NCBI GenBank assembly: GCA_026991575.1
Contig: JALXBF010000138.1
Coordinates: forward strand, 75,099 to 116,149
Direction of reading: 5' to 3'
DNA from: Planctomycetota bacterium
GTDB taxonomy: Bacteria > Planctomycetota > Planctomycetia > JALXBF01
Length of the DNA stretch: 41,051 nucleotides
The notes beneath the pieces were generated by a model that was given only the letters and a program-made list of their open reading frames with translations, made no database searches and was not told the origin of the DNA. Positions 1 to 8,491 of the stretch are shown piece by piece. The position numbers and the translations under genes were made by a program. Each line of letters opens with the position of its first letter. The stretch's first letter is position 1.

Positions 1-2
1 CG

Positions 3-533
3 TTCGATCGTCACGTGGCCACGCCGGAGCGCTTGTTCCTTTACCGACGCTACGTGCGCGAACGACATGGCGATGCCGAACGGTTAGTGGCCATGACCGG
101 CTCAGCGGATGAATTCGTCAGCTTCCTGTGCGTTACTGGCGGCAACGAGGATGGGCTGGCGCGATGTGTTGAGTTTCGCAACGGCTCGCATCTGGTGGCC
201 GTGGGGGTCTACGACGAGTTGCCCGAGGCGTATAGTGCTGTGTACTGCTATTTCGATCCGGACGAAGCACGACGTTCGCCCGGCACGTTCAACATCCTTT
301 GGCTACTTGAGCAGGCGCGTCGCACTGGCCGCCGCTACGTGTACCTGGGCTACTACGTGGCACAGTGCCGCAAGATGAACTACAAAGCGCGGTTCCGACC
401 GTGCGAGTTGTGGACGCCGGGGAAGGGCTGGCTGCCGCTGGAGAGAGCCGCGGTTGCTGAGGGCGAGGCAGGCCAGGAGCGGGACTATGGAGCCGACGGA
501 CAAGCCACCGCTGCGAGTGGTCCAGCTCAGTGA
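3..533 (+). CDS. bpt: Aspartate/glutamate leucyltransferase (Bpt/Ate1-like), 5' part missing
   Basis: The visible part matches the C-terminal half of the arginyl/leucyl-tRNA--protein transferase family. These enzymes move an amino acid from aminoacyl-tRNA to the N-terminus of proteins with acidic N-termini, marking them for ClpSAP in the N-degron pathway. The family signature is clear: SAVYCYFDP, then GTFNILW, then YLYLGYY-like YVYLGYYV, then CRKMNYKARFRP. The reading frame is open to the window edge, so the gene starts upstream; the GTG at 15 is internal. Residues after the conserved block (about the last 40) are a non-conserved Ala/Gly/Glu-rich tail. The 3' end overlaps the next gene by 47 bp, suggesting cotranscription. 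The catalytic N-terminal Cys cluster of the family lies outside the window and cannot be checked. Family call is firm; Asp/Glu-leucyl rather than arginyl specificity is inferred from bacterial members. Confidence 0.9.
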   Translation, partial: FDRHVATPERLFLYRRYVRERHGDAERLVAMTGSADEFVSFLCVTGGNEDGLARCVEFRNGSHLVAVGVYDELPEAYSAVYCYFDPDEARRSPGTFNILWLLEQARRTGRRYVYLGYYVAQCRKMNYKARFRPCELWTPGKGWLPLERAAVAEGEAGQERDYGADGQATAASGPAQ

Positions 534-1332
534 TCCGCACCTGCTGGCGGACCGCCACGGCAGTCTGCGGCGTGTGGTCGTCTACGATCAGCTTCGTGCC
601 AGCGTCAAGTTGATCCAGCGGCTACGACCGGACGTTGTCGTCTGCACCGGGGACATTGCCCACGACTTATCCCGGCAGGCTTACCGCCTGTTTCGCGAAG
701 CGATCGCAGGCCTGAATACCCCGGTGCTGGCTGTGCCCGGAAACCACGACGACAGGGCTCACATGGCCACGGAGCTGACCACGATGTGCCGCGCACTCCC
801 CAGCGGCCACGTGGTGTTCCGGTGGCAATCGGGCCCATGGCTGCTGATCGGCCTGGACAGCCAGATCCCCGGGGAAATAGCCGGTGAGCTGGCGGCCGAA
901 CAGCTGGCGTGGCTGCGGGAGGAGGCGGTAAGCTTTGGGCCGCACGGCAAGCTGGTGCTGTTCATGCACCATCCTCCCGGTTCGGTAGCCTCGCCATGGA
1001 TGGACGCGGTCATCCTACGTAATCGAGACCTGGTAGCGAAGGCACTGGAGCGGACCGGCGTCGTTGCCGTCTTCTGCGGGCATACGCATTTTGAACATCG
1101 CGGCCTCGTGGGCAACGTGCCCTTCTACACGACACCGGCCACGTCGTTCCAGTTCGATCGGTTCCAGCCAGTTGTTTTCAGCCGCGAACCGGCCGTGCGC
1201 GTGATCGACCTGTACGAGCATGACTGGTTCACGCAGGTCTGGACTGTGAGCCATCGCGAACGGCTGTGCCTGAGCGAGGAGGAGCGTATTGAGTTGCCGA
1301 AAGCCGGTGATCCTGATCGTGGCCGGATCTGA
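487..1332 (+). CDS. CpdA-like metallophosphoesterase (class III cyclic nucleotide phosphodiesterase family)
   Basis: A calcineurin-like phosphoesterase of 281 residues with the full dinuclear metal signature in order: SDPHL near the N-terminus, GDIAHD, GNHDD, the MHHPP histidine block and CGHTHFEH. Length and motif spacing fit the CpdA/Icc family (3',5'-cAMP phosphodiesterase), although many members act on other phosphodiesters, so the substrate is not established. No signal peptide, so cytoplasmic. The ATG at 487 is chosen because a GGAG element sits about 8 bases upstream and the SDPH motif then falls at the usual distance from the N-terminus; an in-frame TTG at 454 would add 11 non-conserved residues. 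It overlaps bpt by 47 bp and thiD by 44 bp, so the three genes are probably translated from one message. Confidence 0.85.
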   Translation: MEPTDKPPLRVVQLSDPHLLADRHGSLRRVVVYDQLRASVKLIQRLRPDVVVCTGDIAHDLSRQAYRLFREAIAGLNTPVLAVPGNHDDRAHMATELTTMCRALPSGHVVFRWQSGPWLLIGLDSQIPGEIAGELAAEQLAWLREEAVSFGPHGKLVLFMHHPPGSVASPWMDAVILRNRDLVAKALERTGVVAVFCGHTHFEHRGLVGNVPFYTTPATSFQFDRFQPVVFSREPAVRVIDLYEHDWFTQVWTVSHRERLCLSEEERIELPKAGDPDRGRI

Positions 1333-2089
1333 TCCGTGTGGGGGCGCCGGCCTGCAAGCCGACCTCAAGACCGTGTCGGCTCTCGGAGCCTACGGCATGA
1401 CGGCCGTGACCGCGATCACCGTCCAGAACACCTGTCGGGTCGAGGCCGTGCATCCGCTGGCCCCGGGACTCGTGGCCGACCAGATCCGCATTTGCTGCGA
1501 GGACGTCAAACCCGATGCGGTCAAAGTCGGCATGCTTGCGACCGCCGAAGTGGTGGCCGCAGTAGCGGAAGCGTTACGTGCCCTGGATAACGTCCCCGTA
1601 GTCGTCGATCCGGTACTGAACGCAAGCGTTGGTGCGGAGCTAGCCGACGCCGCAGTTCCCGAAGCGCTGGTCGGGTGCCTCTTCCCGCTAGCCACCGTGG
1701 TCACCCCGAACGTTCCCGAGGCCGAGCGGCTGGTGGGTGTTCGCATCCAATCGGCAGCCGACGCACAAGCGGCAGCGGTGGCGCTTTACCGGAAAGGACC
1801 AAAGGCCGTGGTTGTGACAGGAGGCCACCTGACCGGCCCAGACCGGACCGACGTGCTCTACGACGGCCTGCGGCACTATGAGATCCGTGGCGAGTGGGTG
1901 CAGGGCAAGCATGACCATGGCACCGGCTGCTGCTACAGCGCGGCGTTTGCCGTCGCCCTTGCACGCGGACTGCCGCTCGTATCCGCAGCACGTTTTGCGC
2001 AGCAGTGCGTCCGCAAAGCCCTCCGCCACGGCCTAGCACTCGGCACAGGCCGCGGACCCGTAGACCCAATGGCCTGCTACGGAGACTGA
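1289..2089 (+). CDS. thiD: Hydroxymethylpyrimidine / phosphomethylpyrimidine kinase
   Basis: ThiD phosphorylates 4-amino-5-hydroxymethyl-2-methylpyrimidine twice to give the pyrimidine diphosphate used by thiamine phosphate synthase. The 266-residue protein shows the ribokinase-like features of the family: IVAGSDPCGGAGLQADLKT at the N-terminus, TAITVQNT, KVGML, VDPVLNAS (usual VDPVMVA/KS-like block), TPNVPEA and the anion-hole segment HGTGCCYSAA with the reactive cysteine. The TTG at 1289 is chosen because an AGGAGGAG Shine-Dalgarno (1277-1284) lies just upstream; a GTG at 1307 would trim six residues. The gene starts inside the phosphoesterase gene (44-bp overlap). Its 3' end faces the convergent zinc-ribbon gene with only 24 bp between stops and no visible terminator. 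No other thiamine gene is in the window. Confidence 0.93.
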   Translation: MSCRKPVILIVAGSDPCGGAGLQADLKTVSALGAYGMTAVTAITVQNTCRVEAVHPLAPGLVADQIRICCEDVKPDAVKVGMLATAEVVAAVAEALRALDNVPVVVDPVLNASVGAELADAAVPEALVGCLFPLATVVTPNVPEAERLVGVRIQSAADAQAAAVALYRKGPKAVVVTGGHLTGPDRTDVLYDGLRHYEIRGEWVQGKHDHGTGCCYSAAFAVALARGLPLVSAARFAQQCVRKALRHGLALGTGRGPVDPMACYGD

Positions 2090-2113
2090 GTGGCCGTGAC
2101 CGTGACGACGACC

Positions 2114-3988
2114 TTACTCGGGAGCACGCGGTTCGGAAGGCTTATCCTTGGGGAAGCCCGAACCGCCCGGAAATCCCGGTGCTGGCGCGGTCGAGCCCGG
2201 GAAGCCTGACGCAGCACCTCCCGGTGATGGACCGGTTCCCTGGGGGGGGCCGGGTGCAGCCTGACTCTGGCTTGCGGTCGCGGCGCGCTCAGCCGACTGC
2301 TTCATGAGCGCGACGAGTAGGCCGGAAATCGCTTCGGGGGCCAGGTCCATGCTGGCCAGCACCAGCTTGCCTTTGACGGTGATCTCCATCCCATCGATTG
2401 CCTTGCGCAGGGCCTCCAAGGCCGCAACCACGCGCGGGTCGGTGCCCTGCGATCCGTTCCCTGCCGCCTGTTCGCCGGTCGGCGCGCCGTCGGTGGCCGC
2501 CGCTGCTACCGCCTGCTGCGGCTGCCGCAGTTGGGCAAGCTGCTGCTCAAGACCGGGGATCAGCATCTTGATCGAGCCTAGCTGCAGTTGCAGTTGCCCG
2601 GCAACCGCCTCGTCCTTGCAGAACACGGCCAGCTGAAACCCAAAGATATCGGTTGCCTTTGCGGCAAGAACACCCGCTCGGATCGCGTCTGGACTTAGAG
2701 CCAGCTGAGGGCCCACGCCGCCAAGGCCTGGCATTCCGCCAGGTACGCCCTGGCCGGGGAAGACGCCGGACTGGGGCTGCGTCGCGCCGCCGGGCGAACC
2801 GCCAGGCGGGGAGCCCTGTGCGGCCGGGGCTGCGCCTGCTTGCGCCTGAGCCGGTTGGGCCTGCTGACCAGCTTGGCTGAAGAGCTTCAGCATCTCGGGA
2901 CCGAACCGGACTGCAAGCAAAAGGGTCGCTTCGCCAACGCCTTCTGCCCCGCCGAGAGCCATCAGCAGATCGTTGGGCAACGGCTGCTGGGCACGTTTTC
3001 CATTGATCAGCGCCCGGATCCATTCCTCAGAACCACTAACCAGTGTGCTCCCGTCCAAGAGCCACGTTGCCAAGGTTTGCTGCCGGAACATGGCGGCTGC
3101 CGGTCCCACAGCGGCAACGGCATCGTTTGGTACCGGCGTCGCCATCCGATAGTACGTGGTCCCGCCGTACTTAACCGCCTCCGCATTCTCCCGAACCTTC
3201 TCCTCGGGGACAGGGATGTTACTTCGGGTGGCGAGCAGCAGGATATGACCGCTGTTGCTATCGCCTGCTCCGGGTGCCCGAGCAACGGCAACAACAAAGT
3301 CTTGGATTTGGTCGGGCGGTACACCGAGTTCTTGCTGCATCTGCAGCACGAGCGTCTGCCACACGAGGCTCACCGGTGCCAGCGCCTTACGGAACGCCGT
3401 ACTCTTTAGCAGCACGGCGGGTTTGACGGCAAAGAGAAACTCCGTCTGCTCCGGTAAGTACTCGACATACCATCCGAGGGCCTTCGGGGCCAGCGGTTGG
3501 ATGGACGGTTCAGGCTGCCGCTGCGGCTGCTGCGGTGCTGGTGGCTGCGTGGCGGCACTCGCCTGGGCTGCGTGCGTAGGGACCGTCGGCTCCCCGCCGG
3601 ATTCACTCGGCCACAGCAACCAGACGGTTGTGCCAACCAGTAGCAGCAGGGCTACGCCGCCCGTTGCTAACCCGGCGTAGAGCCAAGTCCGGTTTGTAGC
3701 TCCACCTGACCGCGCCGCGCCGCGACTTGCCCGACCTTGCCGCGCGGTCGTTGCCTGCGGCAGCACCGGATGCTCAGGAGCTTGGCCGAAGATTTCCTCC
3801 AGACTCGCACTCCCCGACACCATGGCCTCGGACTCGCCGCTGGCCGACGCAGCTGCACTGGCCGGCTCGCGTGGCACGTACCTGCCGATCGTCTGGCACT
3901 TCGGGCATCGGAATTTGGTCGAACCGGAACGAAGGGGCACACGCAACTTGGCCCCGCAGCCCGGGCAGGTTACCAAGGCGGTTGACAT
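2114..3988 (-). CDS. Zinc-ribbon / single-pass membrane protein with large extracytoplasmic domain
   Basis: Not a characterised gene. The 624-residue protein begins with a CxxC-16-CxxC zinc ribbon (C8, C11, C28, C31; MJ0042-like), followed by an Ala/Ser linker with the short motif SLEEIFG (62-68), one membrane helix (about 101-126, flanked by RTW and WPSES), a Gln/Pro linker and a large domain of about 400 residues on the far side, ending in a Gly/Pro tail. The zinc ribbon should face the cytoplasm. The architecture parallels the protein at 32196-34565, which has the same ribbon, a similar LDDVFG motif and one helix. The start at 3988 is preferred over an upstream ATG at 4132 because the latter would run back into the tRNA gene; a TATAAT box at 4040-4045 fits the 3988 start. 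Function unknown. Confidence 0.85.
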   Translation of the reverse strand: MSTALVTCPGCGAKLRVPLRSGSTKFRCPKCQTIGRYVPREPASAAASASGESEAMVSGSASLEEIFGQAPEHPVLPQATTARQGRASRGAARSGGATNRTWLYAGLATGGVALLLLVGTTVWLLWPSESGGEPTVPTHAAQASAATQPPAPQQPQRQPEPSIQPLAPKALGWYVEYLPEQTEFLFAVKPAVLLKSTAFRKALAPVSLVWQTLVLQMQQELGVPPDQIQDFVVAVARAPGAGDSNSGHILLLATRSNIPVPEEKVRENAEAVKYGGTTYYRMATPVPNDAVAAVGPAAAMFRQQTLATWLLDGSTLVSGSEEWIRALINGKRAQQPLPNDLLMALGGAEGVGEATLLLAVRFGPEMLKLFSQAGQQAQPAQAQAGAAPAAQGSPPGGSPGGATQPQSGVFPGQGVPGGMPGLGGVGPQLALSPDAIRAGVLAAKATDIFGFQLAVFCKDEAVAGQLQLQLGSIKMLIPGLEQQLAQLRQPQQAVAAAATDGAPTGEQAAGNGSQGTDPRVVAALEALRKAIDGMEITVKGKLVLASMDLAPEAISGLLVALMKQSAERAATASQSQAAPGPPQGTGPSPGGAASGFPGSTAPAPGFPGGSGFPKDKPSEPRAPE

Positions 3989-4039
3989 CGTTCTCTCCGA
4001 CTGTTGCGTGGACGAGATGTATTCGCCGTGCCGAGTGCC

Positions 4040-4045
4040 ATTATA
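4040..4045 (-). promoter_or_regulatory. Putative -10 box for the zinc-ribbon gene
   Basis: On the minus strand the sequence reads TATAATGG, a perfect -10 hexamer followed by GG, about 45 bases before the ATG at 3988 once a start point 7 bases downstream is assumed. The region at -35 is T-rich from the tRNA terminator but has no convincing TTGACA. It lies between the tRNA terminator and the gene, so the gene likely has its own promoter. Confidence 0.5.
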
Positions 4046-4059
4046 GATCGGGGGCAATG

Positions 4060-4088
4060 AAAAACGCGAGCAGCCACAGGCTGCTCGC
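4060..4088 (-). terminator. Rho-independent terminator of the tRNA-Met gene
   Basis: A perfect 10-bp stem (GCGAGCAGCC / GGCTGCTCGC, 4066-4075 with 4079-4088) with a 3-base loop is followed on the minus strand by GTTTTTC. It sits 15 bases after the tRNA 3' end and before the -10 box of the next gene. This is the only classic intrinsic terminator I found in the window. Confidence 0.85.
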
Positions 4089-4102
4089 GGGGACGCGGAC
4101 AG

Positions 4103-4175
4103 TAGCGGCGGGTGGATTCGAACCACCGACACGCGGCTTATGAAGCCGCTGCTCTAACCCCTGAGCTACGCCGCC
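4103..4175 (-). tRNA. tRNA-Met (CAT), probably elongator
   Basis: A 73-base cloverleaf reads on the minus strand: acceptor GGCGGCG pairing with CGCCGCT (first pair G-U), D stem GCTC/GAGC, anticodon stem GCGGC/GCCGC with loop TTCATAA, T arm GGTGG-TTCGAAT-CCACC and discriminator A. CCA is not encoded. It is not an initiator: position 1-72 is paired and the anticodon stem lacks the three G-C pairs of initiator tRNAs. A CAT anticodon could also be tRNA-Ile2 (lysidine-modified); the sequence alone does not exclude this. Confidence 0.95.
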
Positions 4176-4191
4176 GTCTGTTGCTCACTAA

Positions 4192-4221
4192 AGCCTACCG
4201 CGAGGCCCTTGCTCGGGTCAA
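4192..4221 (-). promoter_or_regulatory. Putative sigma70-type promoter of the tRNA-Met gene
   Basis: On the minus strand TTGACC (4216-4221) is followed after 18 bases by TAGGCT (4192-4197), ending 16 bases before the tRNA 5' end. The -35 is 5/6 to consensus and the -10 keeps the T, A and final T. Position fits a stand-alone tRNA unit with its terminator at 4060-4088. Confidence 0.5.
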
Positions 4222-4507
4222 GCCGGCGGTCTTAACGACGCCGTGCCGCGAGCCTTATCACCGCAGCCAACGTCCCCAAGGCTAGCGGCTGCGCCGCCAA
4301 GCGCATAAGGCGACTGACCGACGGCGCCGACCCACCAGGGATGGAGATCCGGGACCTGCAAGGGGGGAACGGCCTTCGCGGGTTGCCTAAGACCACGCCC
4401 CCTCGATACCACACGACGACACTTCCCCCCACGGGCCCCGTCGAGGCCTGCGGATTGGTCCTAGCGCATGGCAAAGCTCCGGGTGCAGATCCGGCGGGGA
4501 CACGGAT
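4222..4507. other. Non-coding stretch between tRNA promoter and sialidase-fold gene
   Basis: No supported gene. The only structure seen is a 7-bp inverted repeat (AGATCCG at 4487-4493 with CGGATCT at 4503-4509) that overlaps the stop codon of the sialidase-fold gene. It could form a small hairpin at the transcript end but has no T-run, so I do not call it an intrinsic terminator. Confidence 0.4.
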
Positions 4508-5536
4508 CTACTCGGCGAGTTCAATCTCAGCGAAGTAAATCTTCGACTTGCCCTCGTGGCTCGAATAGTACAGCACATAGAGCCGGCCGTTGTGAAACAC
4601 CATGCCCGGATAGCTGGTGTCGCCGCCGCTGGGCAGCACAAGCAGCTCGGTGAGCTTGGCCGAGGCCGGATCGATCTGCCACAGCACCGTGCGCGGGCCT
4701 TCCTTACCCAGCCGCCGGCCGCAGACGAGCCATGTGCCTTTGGGGGTCCGCAGCAAGTCGGGGCCCCCGATGTACAGTCCCAGGTCCCGCCACTGCCACT
4801 TCGTATACGGAGGGTCGGACACTCCGAAATACGCCGTGTTCGAATACCGTCCGCGACGGTCACGGCGGTGAACGCAATAGGCGCGGCCATCTGGCCCGAA
4901 CCGGACCGTGGCTTCTGTTGGCCAACCCTCGTCCAGTAGGCTGGGCACCACAGGCTTGAAGGCGATGCCGTCGGAGGAAACCAGAAGCTCGGATGCCTTC
5001 TTCGCATCGCCGCGATCAGCGTACGAGACGCCATAGGCTTTGCCACGGAACCAGGTCACGCGCCAGAGCCACCGGTGTGGCCGAGTCACGAACCGCAGCG
5101 GGGTCCAGGTTCGACCGTCGTTGCTAAAGGCTGCCATGGTCTGGACATACAGTCGCCTGCCTTCTGCGACCGAGCACCGCGTGGCACCGCACAGCAGCAT
5201 CAACCGGCCGTCCGGCGTGATGGATAGCTTGGAATCGCGCAGGTCACGATCCGGGTGTACCAGATGGGCCTCATTCCGCCACCGGCGGCCGTCGACGGAA
5301 GAGAGCACACGGATCGTGCCATCAAACGACCCGTGCCCCTTACCCTCACGAAACGTCGCGAAGAACCGTCCCTGCCACCGAACCAGGTCGCCGAAGGCGT
5401 TGTGTGGCGCCTTGTCCCAGATCATGCGACAGTCGATCAAGCGAGCACGAACTTCGGCCGCACCGACATCCGCGGCCGACACCAAGGAGCTGAGCAAACC
5501 TGCGATGAGCAGGCAATGTGCCAAGCGTGCCATCAT
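4508..5536 (-). CDS. Exported sialidase-superfamily (BNR/six-bladed propeller) protein
   Basis: A 342-residue protein with an N-terminal signal peptide (hydrophobic core about 6-18, likely cleavage after SLVSA) and a sialidase-type propeller: repeated Asp-box-like turns such as SSVDGRRWRNEAHL, SNDGRTWTPLRF and SSDGIAFKPV, with intervening phrases RDSKLSITPDGRLML and ATVRFGPDGRAYCV. An early arginine in FFATFREGKGH could correspond to the first sialidase arginine, but I cannot confirm a complete Arg triad, so the enzyme activity and sugar are unknown. Planctomycetes carry many such proteins for degradation of external polysaccharides. Two adjacent ATGs (5536, 5533) are possible; AGGAG lies 4 bases from the first and 7 from the second, favouring 5533. 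It is transcribed alone from the promoter at 5666-5694. Confidence 0.8.
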   Translation of the reverse strand: MMARLAHCLLIAGLLSSLVSAADVGAAEVRARLIDCRMIWDKAPHNAFGDLVRWQGRFFATFREGKGHGSFDGTIRVLSSVDGRRWRNEAHLVHPDRDLRDSKLSITPDGRLMLLCGATRCSVAEGRRLYVQTMAAFSNDGRTWTPLRFVTRPHRWLWRVTWFRGKAYGVSYADRGDAKKASELLVSSDGIAFKPVVPSLLDEGWPTEATVRFGPDGRAYCVHRRDRRGRYSNTAYFGVSDPPYTKWQWRDLGLYIGGPDLLRTPKGTWLVCGRRLGKEGPRTVLWQIDPASAKLTELLVLPSGGDTSYPGMVFHNGRLYVLYYSSHEGKSKIYFAEIELAE

Positions 5537-5665
5537 GGATCTCCTAGTTGCCGTCTCGCTCGACGTTCGAGTCGCGCGTGCCTCAAGAACTTTGATGCCA
5601 ATTTCTGCCCAGTTGCCCGGCGTTCAGGCCAGGGCTGCCATGGGGGGGGCATGCTGACCTCCCCT

Positions 5666-5694
5666 ATGATAGCCGCCACACCAGCGTGCTACAA
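5666..5694 (-). promoter_or_regulatory. Putative promoter of the sialidase-fold gene
   Basis: Minus strand: TTGTAG (5689-5694), 17-base spacer, TATCAT (5666-5671). The -10 is 5/6 and the -35 keeps TTG. It would give a leader of about 125 bases before the start codon. Confidence 0.45.
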
Positions 5695-6109
5695 CGCACT
5701 GCCAAGAAGATGGGTCCAGTCGAGCTGACGCGCCCGCCGGTACTGCCGAGACGGCATCTGACACTCGTAGGAGGCGCGGGTTCGGTTGAACGGTTTCCCC
5801 CCGGTTGTGCTGCTGCAGCCGATCGCCCTGCCAACACGACAACTCAGCACGCTCGATCATCCTGGATCGACCGCTTCGCGGGATCGGGGCCGATCACGTG
5901 CAAGAGCGTCCGATTCAGCAGATGGCGTCTGCCGATTCCCTGGTGGGCGGCCTGTGCGCCGGGGCAAATAGGAAAGACTACCGGACCCGCACGGAACCCA
6001 TCTGCGCCGGACGACAGCACGAAACGTCAAACGGGCACCGCCGCCGGCTGTCCGGCAGGGTGAACGCTTGCGCAGGGTGAACGCTCGCAGAGGGGAACAG
6101 CAGCCGACG
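5695..6109. other. Non-coding gap with a short direct repeat
   Basis: No open frame here shows family signatures, Shine-Dalgarno support or sensible composition; the frames that exist look like GC-driven noise. The only structure is a tandem repeat of a 17-base unit with two mismatches (6056-6072 and 6073-6089, each beginning CAGGGTGAACGCT), 20 bases downstream of the LOG gene stop. Confidence 0.5.
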
Positions 6110-7195
6110 TCAACCGCAGCGACAGGGTCCGTCCGTAGCAGGCGACCGGTTCGGGTGTCGATGCAAGGCTGTGATTTCTTCGGCCACCCGCGACAGCTCT
6201 TCTGCGGGCACGTGTTCGTGGCCGTTGTGCCAGTCGGTAACCGGAGTCGGTCTGCGGCGACGTCTCCGCATGGCCCGCTCCTGCTGCGCCTGCTCGCGGT
6301 AGAAGTCCACGATTGCCTGCCAGGCTTCTTCGGCGGTTTCCACGTACGTTACCAGACGGGCGTGCTCGGGATCGATTGTGCCTTCGTCCACCAGGAATTC
6401 CAGGTCTACGGCGCGACGCCAGAACCGTTCGCCGAACAGGATCACTGGAATGCGCGGCATCTTGCGGGTCTGGATCAGTGTGAGAGCGTCGAAGAGTTCG
6501 TCGATGGTGCCGAAGCCTCCCGGGAAGATGGCCACGGCCTTGGCCCGCAGCAGAAAGTGCAGTTTTCGGATTGCGAAGTACCGGAACTGGAAGCAGAGCC
6601 CGGGTGTGATGTACGGGTTCGGTTCTTGCTCCTCGGGCAGCGTGATGTTCAAGCCGATACTCGGGGCGCCTACTTCCCACGCGCCCCGGTTGCCTGCCTC
6701 CATGATTCCCGGGCCGCCGCCGGTGATGACCACGAAGTCGCAGGCACCTTCCAGCGAGCAGGAGCGTGACACGATGCGTGCGAACTTACGTGCTTCGTCG
6801 TAGTAGTGTGCCTTCTCGAGCAGCTTCTTGGCTCCGGCGAGCTTGCGCCGCAGCTCTTCGTTGTCGGGGTCCTTGCGCAGCGCCGCCTCAAGCCGTGCGA
6901 TCCGTTGTCGGATCTTGGGCACCGGCTGGATCCTGGTTCCGCCCCAGAGCACGACCGTCGAGCGGATCCCGTGCTCTTCCAGGATCCGTTCCGGTTTGAG
7001 CATCTCGAGCATCAGCCGGACGGGACGCAGCTCATCGCGATTGAGGAACGAGCGGTCCTCGAAGGCGAGCCGATAGGATGCTGACCGCTTCAGCGCCTCC
7101 ACGCGGGCACGTTCCTCGCGGGCCGACAGTGCTCGGTTGGTCCATTTCTGTGCTGGGCCACGCGTCTTGGTGCGGGCAGGTTTCTTGTTCTTCAT
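6110..7195 (-). CDS. LOG-family (TIGR00730-like) nucleotide 5'-monophosphate phosphoribohydrolase-like protein
   Basis: Rossmann-fold protein of the LOG / lysine-decarboxylase-like superfamily, whose characterised members hydrolyse the N-glycosidic bond of nucleoside 5'-monophosphates. Both signatures are present: GGGPGIMEAGNRGA (159-172) and PGGFGTIDE (225-233), with RK at 210-211 between them. At 361 residues it is longer than plant LOG (about 200) because of a basic N-terminal extension (1-150, with an Arg/Lys/Glu-rich probable coiled helix about 94-140) and a charged C-terminal tail. This layout resembles large bacterial members such as PpnN only in general outline. It starts 2 bases after the kbl stop, so it is the third gene of the tdh-kbl operon; no known pathway link explains this. 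True substrate unknown. Confidence 0.82.
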   Translation of the reverse strand: MKNKKPARTKTRGPAQKWTNRALSAREERARVEALKRSASYRLAFEDRSFLNRDELRPVRLMLEMLKPERILEEHGIRSTVVLWGGTRIQPVPKIRQRIARLEAALRKDPDNEELRRKLAGAKKLLEKAHYYDEARKFARIVSRSCSLEGACDFVVITGGGPGIMEAGNRGAWEVGAPSIGLNITLPEEQEPNPYITPGLCFQFRYFAIRKLHFLLRAKAVAIFPGGFGTIDELFDALTLIQTRKMPRIPVILFGERFWRRAVDLEFLVDEGTIDPEHARLVTYVETAEEAWQAIVDFYREQAQQERAMRRRRRRPTPVTDWHNGHEHVPAEELSRVAEEITALHRHPNRSPATDGPCRCG

Positions 7196-7197
7196 GG

Positions 7198-8439
7198 CTA
7201 TTCGCCGAATGCCGCGATGATCTCATCACGCGACTTGCCCAGTATGCCGTAGGAACGGCCGACTTCTTGAAAGGCTGCCAGGGCACGGTCGATGTGCTCC
7301 GGCTCGTGGGCCGCCGACAACTGCACGCGGATCCTTGCCTGGCCACGCGGGACGACCGGATAGAAGAACCCCACCACGTAAATGCCGCGCTCGTACAGAT
7401 CGCGCGCCATGCGCTGAGCCAGCACGGCATTGTAAAGCATCACGGGCACGATGGGATGGCTACCCGGTTTGATGTCGAAGCCGATCTCCTGGATCCGTTT
7501 GCGGAACCGCTCGGTGTTCTGCCACAGGCGCTGGCGTAGCTCGCCGGCTTGCTCAATGAGGTCCAGGGCCTTCAGTGCCGCGCCGACGATCACCGGTGGC
7601 AGACTGTTGGAGAACAGATAGGGGCGTGAGCGTTGCCGCAGTACGTCGATGATCTCCTGTCGACCTGAGGCGCACCCGCCGGTTGCCCCGCCCAGCGCTT
7701 TGCCCAGGGTGGTAGTGATGACGTCGACGCGGTCCATGACCCCGGCAAGCTCGTGAGTACCTCGCCCTCGAGGGCCGAGGAAACCGGTTGCGTGCGAGTC
7801 GTCGACCATGACCAGTGCGCCGTACTTGTCGGCCAGTTCACAAATGTCTGCCAGCGGTGCGATGTCGCCGTCCATGCTGAAGACACCATCCGTAGCGATC
7901 ATCTTCCGGCGCGCGCCGCGTGCTTCGGCGAGCTTTGTTTCCAGGTCCTTCATGTCCATGTGCTTGAAGACGTACCGCTTCGCTTTGCACAGCCGGATGC
8001 CGTCGATGATGGAGGCGTGGTTCAGCTCATCGCTGAAGACGGCGTCTTCCGGGCCGAGTAGCGCCTCGAACAACCCGCCGTTGGCGTCGAAGCAGGAGTT
8101 GTACAAGATGGTGGCCTCGGTGCCCAGGAACTCGCTCAAGCGGCGCTCGAGCTCGGTGTGAATGTCCTGGGTGCCGCAGATAAACCGTACGCTGGACAGA
8201 CCGTAGCCACGTTCGTCCAGTGCGCGGTGCGCGGCCTGAACGATCTCTGGATGGTTTGCCAGCCCCAGGTAGTTGTTCGCGCAGAAGTTGAGCACTTCAC
8301 GCGGAGGCGTACCCTCCGGGTACACAACCCCGATGCGTGCCCCCTGAGGGGAGACAATCGGTCGTTCCTCTTTGTACAGCCCTTGCTGGCGGATCTGGTC
8401 CAGTTCTGCCCGGAGCTGGTCGCGGATGGCGTACGCCAT
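7198..8439 (-). CDS. kbl: Glycine C-acetyltransferase (2-amino-3-ketobutyrate CoA ligase)
   Basis: PLP enzyme of the alpha-oxoamine synthase family that cleaves 2-amino-3-ketobutyrate with CoA to glycine and acetyl-CoA, the second step of threonine degradation. The 413 residues show [14 protein letters not shown], the aldehyde-stacking region HASIIDG (H141), DDSHATGF (D213-H216 region) and the PLP lysine K247 in TTLGKALGG. Length and motif spacing are close to E. coli Kbl (398 residues, PLP lysine 244). The family also includes serine palmitoyltransferase and 8-amino-7-oxononanoate synthase; the adjacent tdh argues strongly for Kbl. The ATG at 8439 has GGAGG eight bases upstream. The gene lies 52 bases after tdh and 2 bases before the LOG gene. 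Confidence 0.95.
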   Translation of the reverse strand: MAYAIRDQLRAELDQIRQQGLYKEERPIVSPQGARIGVVYPEGTPPREVLNFCANNYLGLANHPEIVQAAHRALDERGYGLSSVRFICGTQDIHTELERRLSEFLGTEATILYNSCFDANGGLFEALLGPEDAVFSDELNHASIIDGIRLCKAKRYVFKHMDMKDLETKLAEARGARRKMIATDGVFSMDGDIAPLADICELADKYGALVMVDDSHATGFLGPRGRGTHELAGVMDRVDVITTTLGKALGGATGGCASGRQEIIDVLRQRSRPYLFSNSLPPVIVGAALKALDLIEQAGELRQRLWQNTERFRKRIQEIGFDIKPGSHPIVPVMLYNAVLAQRMARDLYERGIYVVGFFYPVVPRGQARIRVQLSAAHEPEHIDRALAAFQEVGRSYGILGKSRDEIIAAFGE

Positions 8440-8491
8440 GGCACTGTCCTCCGATGCCGACGGTTGCTCGCACGGTGCGCCCCCGGGATGG

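Noticed and set aside
3989-4132. Longer start for the zinc-ribbon protein
   Set aside because: It would code through the tRNA and its terminator; the zinc ribbon follows directly after the ATG at 3988.
4487-4509. Inverted repeat as terminator of the sialidase-fold gene
   Set aside because: Seven-base stem with nine-base loop and no T-run; it also overlaps the stop codon, so evidence is too weak.
5695-6063. Possible small gene of about 125 codons on the plus strand
   Set aside because: No Shine-Dalgarno, no conserved features, composition of random GC-rich frame.
6056-6089. Tandem 17-base repeat as a CRISPR or mobile-element trace
   Set aside because: Only two adjacent units without spacers, and no cas or transposase gene nearby.
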